A DNA stretch of 64,000 bases from SSSZ01 sp036732025 (GTDB lineage: Bacteria > Pseudomonadota > Gammaproteobacteria > Burkholderiales > Rhodocyclaceae): contig DAINDE010000014.1 of assembly GCA_036732025.1 (NCBI GenBank), positions 17,576 to 81,575 of the forward strand, given 5' to 3'. The notes beneath the pieces are model-generated. The model was not told where the DNA came from, did no database searches, and worked only from the letters and a program-made list of their open reading frames with translations. Both the position numbers and the translations under genes were made by a program. Below are positions 17,378-25,414 of this stretch, piece after piece; position 1 is the first letter of the stretch; each line of letters opens with the position of its first letter.

Positions 17378-17824
17378 TCAGGCCTGCGGTTCGTCCGGCC
17401 AGTTCTTGATGTAGTTCTTGAGCATCTTGTTCTCGAAGCTCTGCTCTTCGAGTACCGCCTTGGCCACGTCGAGGAAGGAAATGACGCCCAGCAGCAGGTT
17501 GCCGTCGAGGACCGGCAGATAGCGGCAGTGTTTCTCGATCATCAGGCGGCGCAGGTCGTTGGCTTCCATGGAAGGATAGGCCGTGGCCGGATCCGCCACC
17601 ATCACCTCGCCCACCGTCATCATGTCGAGCTTGCCGCCGGTCTTGCGGAAGGCGCGCAGGACTTCGCGGAAAGTCAGGATGCCGGCCATCTTGCCGCCGG
17701 ACATCACCACCAGGGAGCCCACATCGAAATCGGCCATGATTTCCACGGCCGACGCCAGGGATTGCTCCGGTGTCGCGGTGTAGAGCGTTCCGCCCTTGAT
17801 GCGGATGATTTCGCTGACCAGCAT
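17378..17824 (-). CDS. CBS-domain protein (tandem CBS pair)
   Basis: 148-residue cytoplasmic protein made of two CBS domains, about residues 8-65 and 72-130 (VGSLVVMSGGKMAGILTFRE and RYLPVLDGNLLLGVISFLD). Such stand-alone Bateman modules bind adenine nucleotides and regulate partner proteins; the partner is not evident here. GGGAGAGAG precedes the ATG. It shares a 254-base AT-rich upstream region with the divergent HTH gene, so the palindromes at 18005-18025 could act on both. Confidence 0.85.
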   Translation of the reverse strand: MLVSEIIRIKGGTLYTATPEQSLASAVEIMADFDVGSLVVMSGGKMAGILTFREVLRAFRKTGGKLDMMTVGEVMVADPATAYPSMEANDLRRLMIEKHCRYLPVLDGNLLLGVISFLDVAKAVLEEQSFENKMLKNYIKNWPDEPQA

Positions 17825-18004
17825 GACTCTCTCCCGGATAAGTATTGTGTGATGGATGTTAGAGCATCCCTTGCCTTTGGAAAAGTCGATTGAACAAGGT
17901 CAGGGTCATATCCGTCTAAGCTACAGCAGCTTGACAGAGAGATGAAAAAATTCCGGAAAAATTAGTCAATGCCACTTGCAAAATGCAAAACAAGATATAC
18001 AATT

Positions 18005-18025
18005 GGTCATATGACCTAGGTCATA
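18005..18025. promoter_or_regulatory. Overlapping palindromic operator upstream of the HTH gene
   Basis: Three GGTCAT half-sites in alternating orientation form two overlapping perfect palindromes: GGTCATATGACC (18005-18016) and TATGACCTAGGTCATA (18010-18025). They lie 54 bases before the HTH gene start, beside a TTGCAA/TATACA pair (17976-17981 and 17996-18001, with a short 14-base spacer). Likely a binding site for a dimeric regulator, perhaps the HTH protein itself. Confidence 0.6.
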
Positions 18026-18078
18026 CATGAATAGTATGCCGGGTTATTTCTACAACATCGGCGTATGGAGATTGAATT

Positions 18079-18384
18079 ATGAGCACCATGAAGACCATCG
18101 AAAAAATCGACCCCCGCGAGATTCGTCGCAAGCTTGGCCTCAACCAGCAGCAATTCTGGTCCACCATCGGCGTCACCCAGAGCGGCGGCTCCCGTTATGA
18201 AAGCGGCCGCAACATGCCCAAGCCGGTGCGCGAACTGCTGCGCCTGGTCCATGTCGAGCAGGTGGACATCAAGGCCATCAAGCGCGAGGACTGGGAAGTC
18301 ATCGAGTACCTCAAGTCCCAGGAACCCGACCTCTTCAAGACCCTGAAGAAGTCCGCCCGCGCCAAGGGCAAGAAGGCCGCCTGA
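18079..18384 (+). CDS. XRE-type helix-turn-helix regulator (101 residues)
   Basis: Small DNA-binding protein. Residues 12-60 form a Cro/C1-type HTH (LGLNQQQFWSTIGVTQSGGS, then RYESGRNMPKPVRELLRL). The C-terminal 25 residues are Lys/Ala-rich. GGAG lies 8 bases before the ATG. It is monocistronic between an AT-rich upstream region with palindromes and a strong terminator at 18405. The target is unknown; autoregulation through 18005-18025 is an inference. The helix layout is that of plasmid- and antitoxin-type regulators, but there is no toxin gene next to it. Confidence 0.8.
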   Translation: MSTMKTIEKIDPREIRRKLGLNQQQFWSTIGVTQSGGSRYESGRNMPKPVRELLRLVHVEQVDIKAIKREDWEVIEYLKSQEPDLFKTLKKSARAKGKKAA

Positions 18385-18404
18385 TTTCCGGCAGCGCCGC
18401 CCCC

Positions 18405-18449
18405 ACGGGCGTCACGGGCTGACCACGGCCCGGACGCCCGTTTTCTTTT
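18405..18449 (+). terminator. Rho-independent terminator of the HTH gene
   Basis: A 9-bp stem (ACGGGCGTC / GACGCCCGT) continues after one bulged A into a 5-bp CGGGC/GCCCG stem, followed by TTTTCTTTT. It begins 21 bases after the HTH stop and overlaps the last codons of the convergent radical SAM gene. Confidence 0.85.
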
Positions 18450-19239
18450 CGATCTCGGCCGCGAAGGCTTCGAGCTCGGCCGCCTCCAGGCGCTGCAGGC
18501 GTGGCGCCGCCGGCTGCAGCGAGGGCCGGGCGAGGCCGTAGAGGTGGATGCCGGCGATGGCCTGCCGCGCCTGCCCGATCAAATCGCAGTAGGCCTGCCG
18601 TTCGGCGGGGCCGGGCGCCGCGCCATCCAGCGCGAACCAGCAGGTCTGCACCCAGGTCCGGGCCAGGGCGGCGCAGGCCAGGAGGTGCTTCAGCACACGC
18701 CCGGCATCCTGGGGTACGCCGTTGATGGCCGCCGCCTGCGGGCCGACACGGTCCACCTTGAACCACACCTCGCCCCCTGCTTCGCCGATGGCGGCGATGC
18801 CCCGCCGCACTGCCGGCCGATGCAGGAGACTGCCGTTGGTGATGAGGCGGATGACGACCGATTGCGCCAGTCCATGCCGCTCCAGGGCGCGGCGCACGAT
18901 GCCCACCGCCTGCGGGAATTCGGCGGCGCTGGTGGGTTCCCCGTTGCCGGAAAAGGCGACATCGACAATGCGCCGCGCTTCCGGCGCCACTGCGCTGGCG
19001 AGAAAGGCGGGGGCGCCGGCGAGGAAGCCGTCCAGTTCCTGCTCGAGGAGCCCCAGGTCGATGGGGGGCGGCCCGCCCCGTTGCAGGTTTTCCACCTGGC
19101 AATAGACGCAGGCCCAGTTGCAGGCGTTGTTGACGTTGAGATTGACGCCGACGGACACGCCCCCCGCCCGGCGGGAAACGACCGGGTAGATGTAGGTCAT
19201 GCCGGCGCTGTCGCGGCGGTGTTCAGCGGTAGTGAGCAT
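18412..19239 (-). CDS. Radical SAM protein
   Basis: 275-residue radical S-adenosylmethionine enzyme. The cluster-binding cysteines are at residues 40, 44 and 47 (ACNWACVYCQVE, the CX3CX2C pattern), followed by a glycine-rich segment (VDVAFSGNGEPTSAAEFP) and RLITNGSLL, both typical SAM-binding strands. The reaction is not identifiable. It does not look like QueE, despite standing back to back with a QueD-like gene. The start at 19239 is chosen because the frame upstream crosses the promoter region; no clear ribosome site precedes it. The two divergent genes share a 46-base region with a perfect TATAAT. Confidence 0.8.
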   Translation of the reverse strand: MLTTAEHRRDSAGMTYIYPVVSRRAGGVSVGVNLNVNNACNWACVYCQVENLQRGGPPPIDLGLLEQELDGFLAGAPAFLASAVAPEARRIVDVAFSGNGEPTSAAEFPQAVGIVRRALERHGLAQSVVIRLITNGSLLHRPAVRRGIAAIGEAGGEVWFKVDRVGPQAAAINGVPQDAGRVLKHLLACAALARTWVQTCWFALDGAAPGPAERQAYCDLIGQARQAIAGIHLYGLARPSLQPAAPRLQRLEAAELEAFAAEIEKKTGVRAVVSP

Positions 19240-19249
19240 GGGGCCATTG

Positions 19250-19255
19250 TATAAT
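19250..19255 (+). promoter_or_regulatory. -10 box TATAAT of the queD-like gene
   Basis: Perfect sigma-70 -10 hexamer 30 bases upstream of the queD-like ATG. No good -35 is visible at 16-18 bases. The complementary strand reads TTATAC here, so the same spot might also serve the divergent radical SAM gene. Confidence 0.5.
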
Positions 19256-19285
19256 CCTGCCTTGCCTCGATCACCCTCCCCGCCC

Positions 19286-19738
19286 ATGTTCATCACCCGC
19301 CGCCTGGAATTCGACGCCGGCCACCGCATCCCCGACCACCAGAGCCAGTGCCGGCACCTGCACGGGCACCGCTACGCCCTGGAGATCACCCTTTCCGGCG
19401 ATGTCATCGACAAGGAGGGTGACGCGGCCAACGGCATGGTGATGGATTTCTCCCAGGTCAAGGCCCTGGCCAAGGCCCACCTGGTGGACCTGTGGGACCA
19501 CGCCTTCCTGGCCTACCGGGGCGACCGGGCCATCGTCGACTTCCTCACCGCCCTGCCGGGCCACAAGACGGTGGTCCTCGACCGCGTGCCGACGGCGGAA
19601 AACCTCGCCGCCATCGCCTTCGCCATCCTGGACGGGGTGTACCGGGACACCTACGGCAACCACCTGCGCCTGGAGCGCGTCCGCCTCTACGAGACGCCCA
19701 ACTGCTGGGCCGACGCCCTGCGCAACCCGGCGCATTGA
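19286..19738 (+). CDS. queD: 6-carboxytetrahydropterin synthase / 6-pyruvoyl-tetrahydropterin synthase family
   Basis: 150-residue zinc enzyme of the QueD/PTPS family. In bacteria it usually converts dihydroneopterin triphosphate to 6-carboxytetrahydropterin on the way to queuosine. The zinc histidines are at 13, 26 and 28 (FDAGHRI, RHLHGHRY) and the catalytic cysteine is at 22. The C-terminal VRLYETPNCWA carries the pterin-binding glutamate. Start from the conserved MFITRRLEFDAGH. No other que gene is present, so a different pterin role cannot be excluded. Confidence 0.85.
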   Translation: MFITRRLEFDAGHRIPDHQSQCRHLHGHRYALEITLSGDVIDKEGDAANGMVMDFSQVKALAKAHLVDLWDHAFLAYRGDRAIVDFLTALPGHKTVVLDRVPTAENLAAIAFAILDGVYRDTYGNHLRLERVRLYETPNCWADALRNPAH

Positions 19739-19814
19739 GCCGCCGGGCGGACTCTCCTATACTTGCCGCCGGGGGAACCCTGGCGCCGGAAGCGCGCCCC
19801 GGAGGAAAAGAACA

Positions 19815-20642
19815 ATGATCAAATGGTGCGCGTGGCTCGCCGCAGCTTTAATGCTTACGGCATTTCCCGCACGGGCGGAGCAGCCGCCCCTGCGGGTGGG
19901 GGTGGTTCCCTACCTGACCACCAACGTGCTGATGACCCTCTTCCAGCCCCTGCGCGCCCATCTGGAGCACAGCCTGGGACGGCCGGTGGAGCTTTACACC
20001 GAACGGGACGTGCGCACTTTCGTCCGGCGCACCCTGACGCCGGATTTCGACCTGATCATCAGCGCCGCCCACCATGCGCGGCTGGCCCAGGTGGAAGCCG
20101 GCTATGTGCCCCTGGTGCGCTTTTCCGGCCCGCTGCACGCCGCCATCGCCGTGCGTTCCGACTCGCCGCTGCAGGACCCCAGGGATCTGCGCGGCCGGCG
20201 CATCGCCGTCACCGACCGCAGCATCCTGGTCAATATCGTGTCCCTCAAGCTCCTGGCCGACATGGGCCTGGCGGAGAAGGACCTCGACCTGTCGCTGGTC
20301 AATTCCCAGAATTCCGGCCTGCTGGCGGTGGCCCGCGGCGAGGCGGAAGCCGCCATCATCGCCCACTTCACCCTCGACCAGATACCCCCGGAACAACGGT
20401 CCGACATCCGCATCATCTTCAAGTCGGACGTCCTGCCCAACGTCACCCTCCTGGCCAACCCCCAGATGCCCAAGGCCGACCAGGAAACGCTGCGGCGAGC
20501 GCTCCTCGCCCTCCCCCATTCGGCGGATGGCCGTGCCTTCCTGGAGCGCAGCCGCTTCCAGGGCGTGCAGACGGTCGATGAAGCCTACATGAAGCGGCTC
20601 GACACCTATCTTCCGGAAACCCGCCGGCACCTGGCGCCATGA
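19815..20642 (+). CDS. PhnD-like periplasmic substrate-binding protein
   Basis: 275-residue exported protein: signal peptide of 21 residues ending in PARA, then a type II periplasmic-binding fold of the phosphate/phosphonate PhnD family (RVGVVPYLTTNVLMTLF, LRGRRIAVTDRSILVN, VARGEAEAAII). No ABC permease or ATPase is nearby. Its stop overlaps the start of the GGDEF-EAL gene by 4 bases (ATGA). It is therefore more likely the ligand-sensing partner of that membrane protein than part of a transporter. It is the first gene of a four-gene operon. Confidence 0.8.
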   Translation: MIKWCAWLAAALMLTAFPARAEQPPLRVGVVPYLTTNVLMTLFQPLRAHLEHSLGRPVELYTERDVRTFVRRTLTPDFDLIISAAHHARLAQVEAGYVPLVRFSGPLHAAIAVRSDSPLQDPRDLRGRRIAVTDRSILVNIVSLKLLADMGLAEKDLDLSLVNSQNSGLLAVARGEAEAAIIAHFTLDQIPPEQRSDIRIIFKSDVLPNVTLLANPQMPKADQETLRRALLALPHSADGRAFLERSRFQGVQTVDEAYMKRLDTYLPETRRHLAP

Positions 20643-23410
20643 TCCGTCGACTGCGCCCCCGGTCGCTACGCTGGCAGCTCATCCTGGCCAGCCTCGCGGT
20701 CGAAGCCGTCCTGGTGCTCGCCCTCACCTGGAACGGTTTCCGGCTCGTGGAGGACGGCCTGGCCGAGCAGGTGGAAATCCGCCTCAAGGAAACCTCGGTA
20801 CTGCTCAACGCCTCCCTCGGCCCCCTCATGGCCAGCCAGGATTACGGCCCCATCGCCGACCTGTTCCGGGAAAGCCGCAGCCAGGAAGGCATCGCCTACT
20901 TCGTGCTCACCGATTCCCGGGGCCGGGTCGTCCTCAGCGACGGCTGGGACCTTTCCCGGCCCCTGCCGCCCCCCCGGGCCTTCGCCGATACCGCCCACCT
21001 CGGGGAGCGCTTCGACACCCGCATGCCCATCACCCTGTCCGGCCAGACCTACGGCCAGCTCGCCCTGGGCATCTCCACCCGTTTCATCGCCCAGGCCCAG
21101 GGCCGGCTGGTGCGGGAAAGCCTCGCCATCGCCGCCGTCACCCTGGTGCTCTCCGGACTGCTGCTGACCCTGGTGGCCTTTTGGCTCACCCGCCACCTGA
21201 AACGCCTGGAGAACGCCAGCGCCGCCGTCTCCGCCGGCCATTTCGACATCGACCTGCCCACCGGCAGCCAGGACGAGATCGGCCGGGTGGCCACGGCCTT
21301 CAAGCGCATGGCGGCGGAAATCAAGGGCCAGTTCGCAGCCCTGCAATCCTCCGAGGAACGCTTCCGCAACCTGCTCTCGTTGTCCACCGACTGGTACTGG
21401 GAGCAGGACGCCGACTTCCGCTTCACCATCCACCAGCCTGGCCGGCTGGGGGATCCCGAAGGCATCCGCCTGTCCAACCACCTGCTCGGCAAGCGCCGCT
21501 GGGAGCAGGAAACCACGCTCGGCGAGGCGGAATGGGCCGCCCACCGCGCCGATCTCGCCGCCCACCGGGTCTTCCGCGACCTCGAGTACGGCGTGCGCGA
21601 CGATCAAGGCAACCTCCGCCACTTCCAGGTCTGCGGCGAACCCGTCTTTGATTTCCAGGGCAATTTCCGGGGCTACCGGGGCACCTCCACCGAAATCACC
21701 GAGCGCAAGCGGGCGGAGAATTCCCTGCGTCTCGCCGCCAGCGTCTTCGCCGAAGCCCGCGAAGGCATCATCATCACTGACGGCGAGCGGCGGGTCGTCG
21801 ACATCAACCCCATGGTCACCGAACTGACAGGTTTTACCCGGGCCGATCTGCTCGGCTGCGACGTCCTGGCGCATGTGGGCCAGACCCGGGACCGCCGCTT
21901 CCTGCAGGAAGCGATGGGCGCCCTCGACCGGGAAGGCCATTGGCGGGGCGAGTCCTGGGGCCTGCGCAAGAACGGCGAGACCTTCCCCGAACTGGTCACC
22001 GCCAGCGCCGTCCACGACGCCGCCGGTGCCGTCAGCAACTACATCCTCATCTTCTCCGACATCACCGCCCTCAAGGAGCAGCAGCGGCGGCTCGAGCACC
22101 TCGCCCACTACGACGCCCTGACCCGCCTGCCCAACCGGGTGCTGCTGGCCGACCGCCTGCAGCAGGCCATGGCCCAATGCCGCCGCAGCGGCGACATCCT
22201 GGCCGTCGCCTACATGGACCTGGACGGCTTCAAGCCCATCAACGACAGCCTCGGCCACGACGCCGGGGACCTGGTGCTGATCGAGGTGGCCGACCGCCTG
22301 CGCAAGTGCGTGCGCGGCGGCGACACGGTGGCCCGCCTGGGGGGCGACGAGTTCGTCATCCTCATCCGCGCCGAGGATTTCGGCGAGTGCGAGGCAGCGC
22401 TGCTGCGCGTCCTCACCACCATCGCCGAGCCCTATGCCATCAAGGGCCGCACCGAAGCGCTCTCCGCCAGCATCGGCGTCGCCCGCTTCCCCGCCGACGG
22501 CGACGACCCCGACGCCCTCCTGCGCAATGCCGACCAGGCCATGTACGTGGCCAAGCAGACCGGCCGCAACCGCTACCACTTCTTCGACACCGAGCACGAC
22601 CGCAAGGTGCGCGCCCACAGCGAGCAGGTCTCCCGCATCCGGGCGGCGCTGCCGGCAGACGAGTTCGTCCTCTACTACCAGCCCAAGGTGGACATGCGCC
22701 GGGGCGTGGTGGTCGGCGCCGAGGCCCTCATCCGCTGGCGCTATCCGGAACGGGGCCTGCTGCCGCCGTCGGAATTCCTGCCGGCGATCGAAAATACCGA
22801 TTTCGCCATCACCCTCGGCGAATGGGTCATCGCCACCGCGCTGGCCCAGATGGGCGCCTGGCGCGACGTCGGGGTCGAGTTGCCGGTGAGCGTCAACGTC
22901 GCCGCCCGGCAGTTGCTCGCCCCCGGCTTTGTCGAACGCCTGCAGGCGCTGCTCGCCGCCCGCCCGGAAGTGCCGCCCCCGTGGCTGGAACTGGAGATCG
23001 TCGAAACCGCCGCCCTCGACGACATCGAGTACGTCACCGACGTCATCAACCGCTGCGCCGCCTTCGGCGTTTCCTTTGCCCTCGACGATTTCGGCACCGG
23101 CTATTCCTCACTGATCTACTTCAAGCGCCTGCCCGCCCGTACCCTCAAGATCGACCAGTCCTTCGTCCGCGACATGCTGGTGGACCCGGAGGACCTCGCC
23201 ATCATCGAAGGCATCATCGGCCTGGCCCGGGCCTTCCACCGGGAGGTCATCGCCGAGGGGGTGGAAACCGCCGAGCACGGCGCCCGCCTCCTCGCCCTCG
23301 GTTGCGACACCGCCCAGGGCTACGGCATCGCCCGCCCCATGCCCGCCGGCGACGTGCCGGCCTGGACCCGGGCCTTCCGGCCCGACCCGCGATGGCTGGC
23401 GCCCGCCTGA
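20639..23410 (+). CDS. Membrane GGDEF-EAL protein (HAMP, PAS, PAS, GGDEF, EAL)
   Basis: 923-residue c-di-GMP enzyme. Transmembrane helices lie at about 13-33 and 162-183 and bracket a periplasmic sensor domain. They are followed by HAMP (184-236), two PAS domains (about 235-480), GGDEF (487-650) and EAL (665-915). Both active sites look intact: GGDEF at 568-572 (ARLGGDEFVIL) and EAL at 695-697 (GAEALIRW), with DDFGTGYSS further on. It could therefore make or break c-di-GMP. It is coupled to the PhnD-like gene by a 4-base overlap, and the patatin gene starts inside its last codons. The binding protein probably signals through the periplasmic domain. Confidence 0.92.
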   Translation: MIRRLRPRSLRWQLILASLAVEAVLVLALTWNGFRLVEDGLAEQVEIRLKETSVLLNASLGPLMASQDYGPIADLFRESRSQEGIAYFVLTDSRGRVVLSDGWDLSRPLPPPRAFADTAHLGERFDTRMPITLSGQTYGQLALGISTRFIAQAQGRLVRESLAIAAVTLVLSGLLLTLVAFWLTRHLKRLENASAAVSAGHFDIDLPTGSQDEIGRVATAFKRMAAEIKGQFAALQSSEERFRNLLSLSTDWYWEQDADFRFTIHQPGRLGDPEGIRLSNHLLGKRRWEQETTLGEAEWAAHRADLAAHRVFRDLEYGVRDDQGNLRHFQVCGEPVFDFQGNFRGYRGTSTEITERKRAENSLRLAASVFAEAREGIIITDGERRVVDINPMVTELTGFTRADLLGCDVLAHVGQTRDRRFLQEAMGALDREGHWRGESWGLRKNGETFPELVTASAVHDAAGAVSNYILIFSDITALKEQQRRLEHLAHYDALTRLPNRVLLADRLQQAMAQCRRSGDILAVAYMDLDGFKPINDSLGHDAGDLVLIEVADRLRKCVRGGDTVARLGGDEFVILIRAEDFGECEAALLRVLTTIAEPYAIKGRTEALSASIGVARFPADGDDPDALLRNADQAMYVAKQTGRNRYHFFDTEHDRKVRAHSEQVSRIRAALPADEFVLYYQPKVDMRRGVVVGAEALIRWRYPERGLLPPSEFLPAIENTDFAITLGEWVIATALAQMGAWRDVGVELPVSVNVAARQLLAPGFVERLQALLAARPEVPPPWLELEIVETAALDDIEYVTDVINRCAAFGVSFALDDFGTGYSSLIYFKRLPARTLKIDQSFVRDMLVDPEDLAIIEGIIGLARAFHREVIAEGVETAEHGARLLALGCDTAQGYGIARPMPAGDVPAWTRAFRPDPRWLAPA

Positions 23411-24546
23411 ACCGCCCGGGGCCGCGCACCGCCCTCATCCTCACTGGCGGCGGCGCCCGGGCCGCCTACCAGGTGGGCGTCCTCATGGCCGTCTCGGAAC
23501 TGCTGCCCCGGCGCCGGCGCAATCCCTTTCCCATCCTCTGCGGCACCTCCGCCGGCGCCATCAACGCCGCCAGCATCGCCTGCCTGGCGGACAATTTCGG
23601 CAAGGCGGTGGACCTCCTCGCCTCGGTCTGGCGCAACATGCACGCCGGCCATATCTACCGCGCCGACGCCCTGGGCGTCGGCCTCTCGGGAACGCACTGG
23701 CTGTCCATGCTGATGTTCGGCTGGCTCATCCACCGGCCGCCCCGCTCGCTGCTCGACAACACGCCCCTGCGGGGCCTGCTCGCCCGCCACCTGGATTTCC
23801 GCGGCGTCGAGCGTTCCATCGCCAGCGGCGCCCTGCACGCCCTCTCCATCACCGCCTCCGGCTACGAATCCGGCGACTGCATCAGCTTCTTCCAGGCCCA
23901 TCCCGACGCCGAGCCGTGGCGGCGGGTGCAGCGCATGGGGGTGGCCACCCGCATCACCGTCGATCACCTGCTCGCCTCCAGCGCCATCCCCTTCGTCTTC
24001 CCTGCCACCCGCATCAACCGCGAATACTTCGGCGACGGCTCCATGCGCCAGTTGGCGCCCATCTCCCCGGCCATCCACCTGGGCGCCGAGCGCATCATGA
24101 TCATCGGCGCCGGGCGCCAGAACGAAATGCAGGAGCGCTCCCGCAGCGACAGCCACCCGTCCCTCGCCCAGATCGCCGGCCACGCCCTCTCCAGCATCTT
24201 CCTGGACAGCCTGGCCATGGACATCGAGCGCCTGCAGCGCATCAACAAGACCCTCTACGCCATCCCCGAAACGGCGCGCCAGGAGGCGGGAATTCCCCTG
24301 CGCCCCATCCGCACCCTGGTCATCTCCCCTTCCCAGCGCCTGGATCTCATCGCCGCCCACCACGCCCAGGCGCTGCCCCGGCCGGTGAAACTGCTGCTTT
24401 CCGCCATCGGCGCCATGAATCGCCGTGGCGGCGCCCTGACCAGCTATCTCCTCTTCGAGCAGCCCTACACCCAGGCCCTCATGGATCTCGGCTACCACGA
24501 CACCATGGCCCGGGCCGAGGACGTGCGGGACTTCCTGGAACTGTGA
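23392..24546 (+). CDS. Patatin-like phospholipase
   Basis: 384-residue cytoplasmic serine hydrolase of the patatin family, expected to release fatty acids from phospholipids. The oxyanion loop is TGGGARAAY (residues 18-26), the nucleophile Ser53 lies in GTSAG, and the dyad aspartate is D215 in FGDGS. The ATG lies 19 bases inside the GGDEF-EAL gene, and the next gene overlaps its stop by 4 bases. No transmembrane helix is clear. The C-terminal 130 residues are helical and extend beyond the patatin core. Coupling to a c-di-GMP enzyme invites comparison with nucleotide-activated patatins, but nothing here proves activation. Confidence 0.88.
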   Translation: MAGARLNRPGPRTALILTGGGARAAYQVGVLMAVSELLPRRRRNPFPILCGTSAGAINAASIACLADNFGKAVDLLASVWRNMHAGHIYRADALGVGLSGTHWLSMLMFGWLIHRPPRSLLDNTPLRGLLARHLDFRGVERSIASGALHALSITASGYESGDCISFFQAHPDAEPWRRVQRMGVATRITVDHLLASSAIPFVFPATRINREYFGDGSMRQLAPISPAIHLGAERIMIIGAGRQNEMQERSRSDSHPSLAQIAGHALSSIFLDSLAMDIERLQRINKTLYAIPETARQEAGIPLRPIRTLVISPSQRLDLIAAHHAQALPRPVKLLLSAIGAMNRRGGALTSYLLFEQPYTQALMDLGYHDTMARAEDVRDFLEL

Positions 24547-25382
24547 CCCCCGGCCTCCGCGCCGCCCTCGCCCAGGCGCTGGGGGAATCCATCACCGACG
24601 CCTCCCCCGCCGGCGGCGGCTTCACCGAAAACTGGCGCTGCCGGGCGGGCGACCGGCGGCTGTTCGTCAAGTTTTCCCCCGACCTCGACCGCCTGCAGGC
24701 GGAAGCCGACGGGCTGGCCGCCCTGGCAGCCTGTGCGGAACTCGCCGTCCCCGCCGTGCTCGCCTGCGGCGAAGCGGCAGGCAGCGCCTTCCTGGCCATG
24801 ACCTGGCTGCCGCTGGAAGCGGAGGGCGACGGCGCCGCCCTGGGCCGGGCCGTCGCCGCCCTCCACGCCATCCACGGCCCCGCCTACGGCTGGCGGCGGG
24901 ATAACTACCTGGGCGCCGCCCCCCAGGAAAACGATCAGGAAGCCGACTGGGCGGCCTTCTTCGCCAGGCATCGCCTGGCGCCGCAACTGGCCCGGGCCGC
25001 CCGCCGCGGTTTCACTGCCGTGGCCGATCCCGGCCGGCGCCTGCTGGAGCGGATCCCGGAACTCCTCGCCGGCCACCGCCCCCCGCCTGCGCTCCTGCAC
25101 GGCGACCTGTGGCGCGGCAATGCCGGCTTCGCCGCCGGCCGCCCGGCCCTCTTCGACCCCGCCGTCCATTACGGCGACCCGGAGTGCGACCTGGCCATGG
25201 CCGACCTCTTCGGCGGCTTCCCGCCAACCTTCTTCGCCGCCCACGCTGCCTTCCATCCCCGGCTGCCCGGCTGGGAGCGCCGTCGCCGGCTCTACCAGGC
25301 CTACCACCTCCTCAACCACCTCAATCTGTTCGGCCGGGGCTACCTGGGGCAGGTTCTCGACTGCCTGGCGGACCTGAGGTGA
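24543..25382 (+). CDS. Fructosamine/ketosamine-3-kinase family protein
   Basis: 279-residue kinase-fold protein of the fructosamine-3-kinase/aminoglycoside phosphotransferase group, which phosphorylates sugar adducts on amines so that they fall off. Key motifs are GGGFTENW near the N-terminus, LFVKF with the ATP lysine, the catalytic HGDLWRGN (residues 186-193) and DPAVHYGDPECDLAM with the metal-binding aspartate. The start is a GTG overlapping the patatin stop (GTGA), so it is translationally coupled and the last gene of the operon. Confidence 0.88.
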   Translation: MTPGLRAALAQALGESITDASPAGGGFTENWRCRAGDRRLFVKFSPDLDRLQAEADGLAALAACAELAVPAVLACGEAAGSAFLAMTWLPLEAEGDGAALGRAVAALHAIHGPAYGWRRDNYLGAAPQENDQEADWAAFFARHRLAPQLARAARRGFTAVADPGRRLLERIPELLAGHRPPPALLHGDLWRGNAGFAAGRPALFDPAVHYGDPECDLAMADLFGGFPPTFFAAHAAFHPRLPGWERRRRLYQAYHLLNHLNLFGRGYLGQVLDCLADLR

Positions 25383-25414
25383 CCGCCGACAGTGCCTGAA
25401 CAGCCGGCCAGGGC

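Noticed and set aside
20666..22618. A long minus-strand frame opposite the GGDEF-EAL gene
   Set aside because: It has no start context or domain, while the opposite strand has intact GGDEF and EAL motifs.
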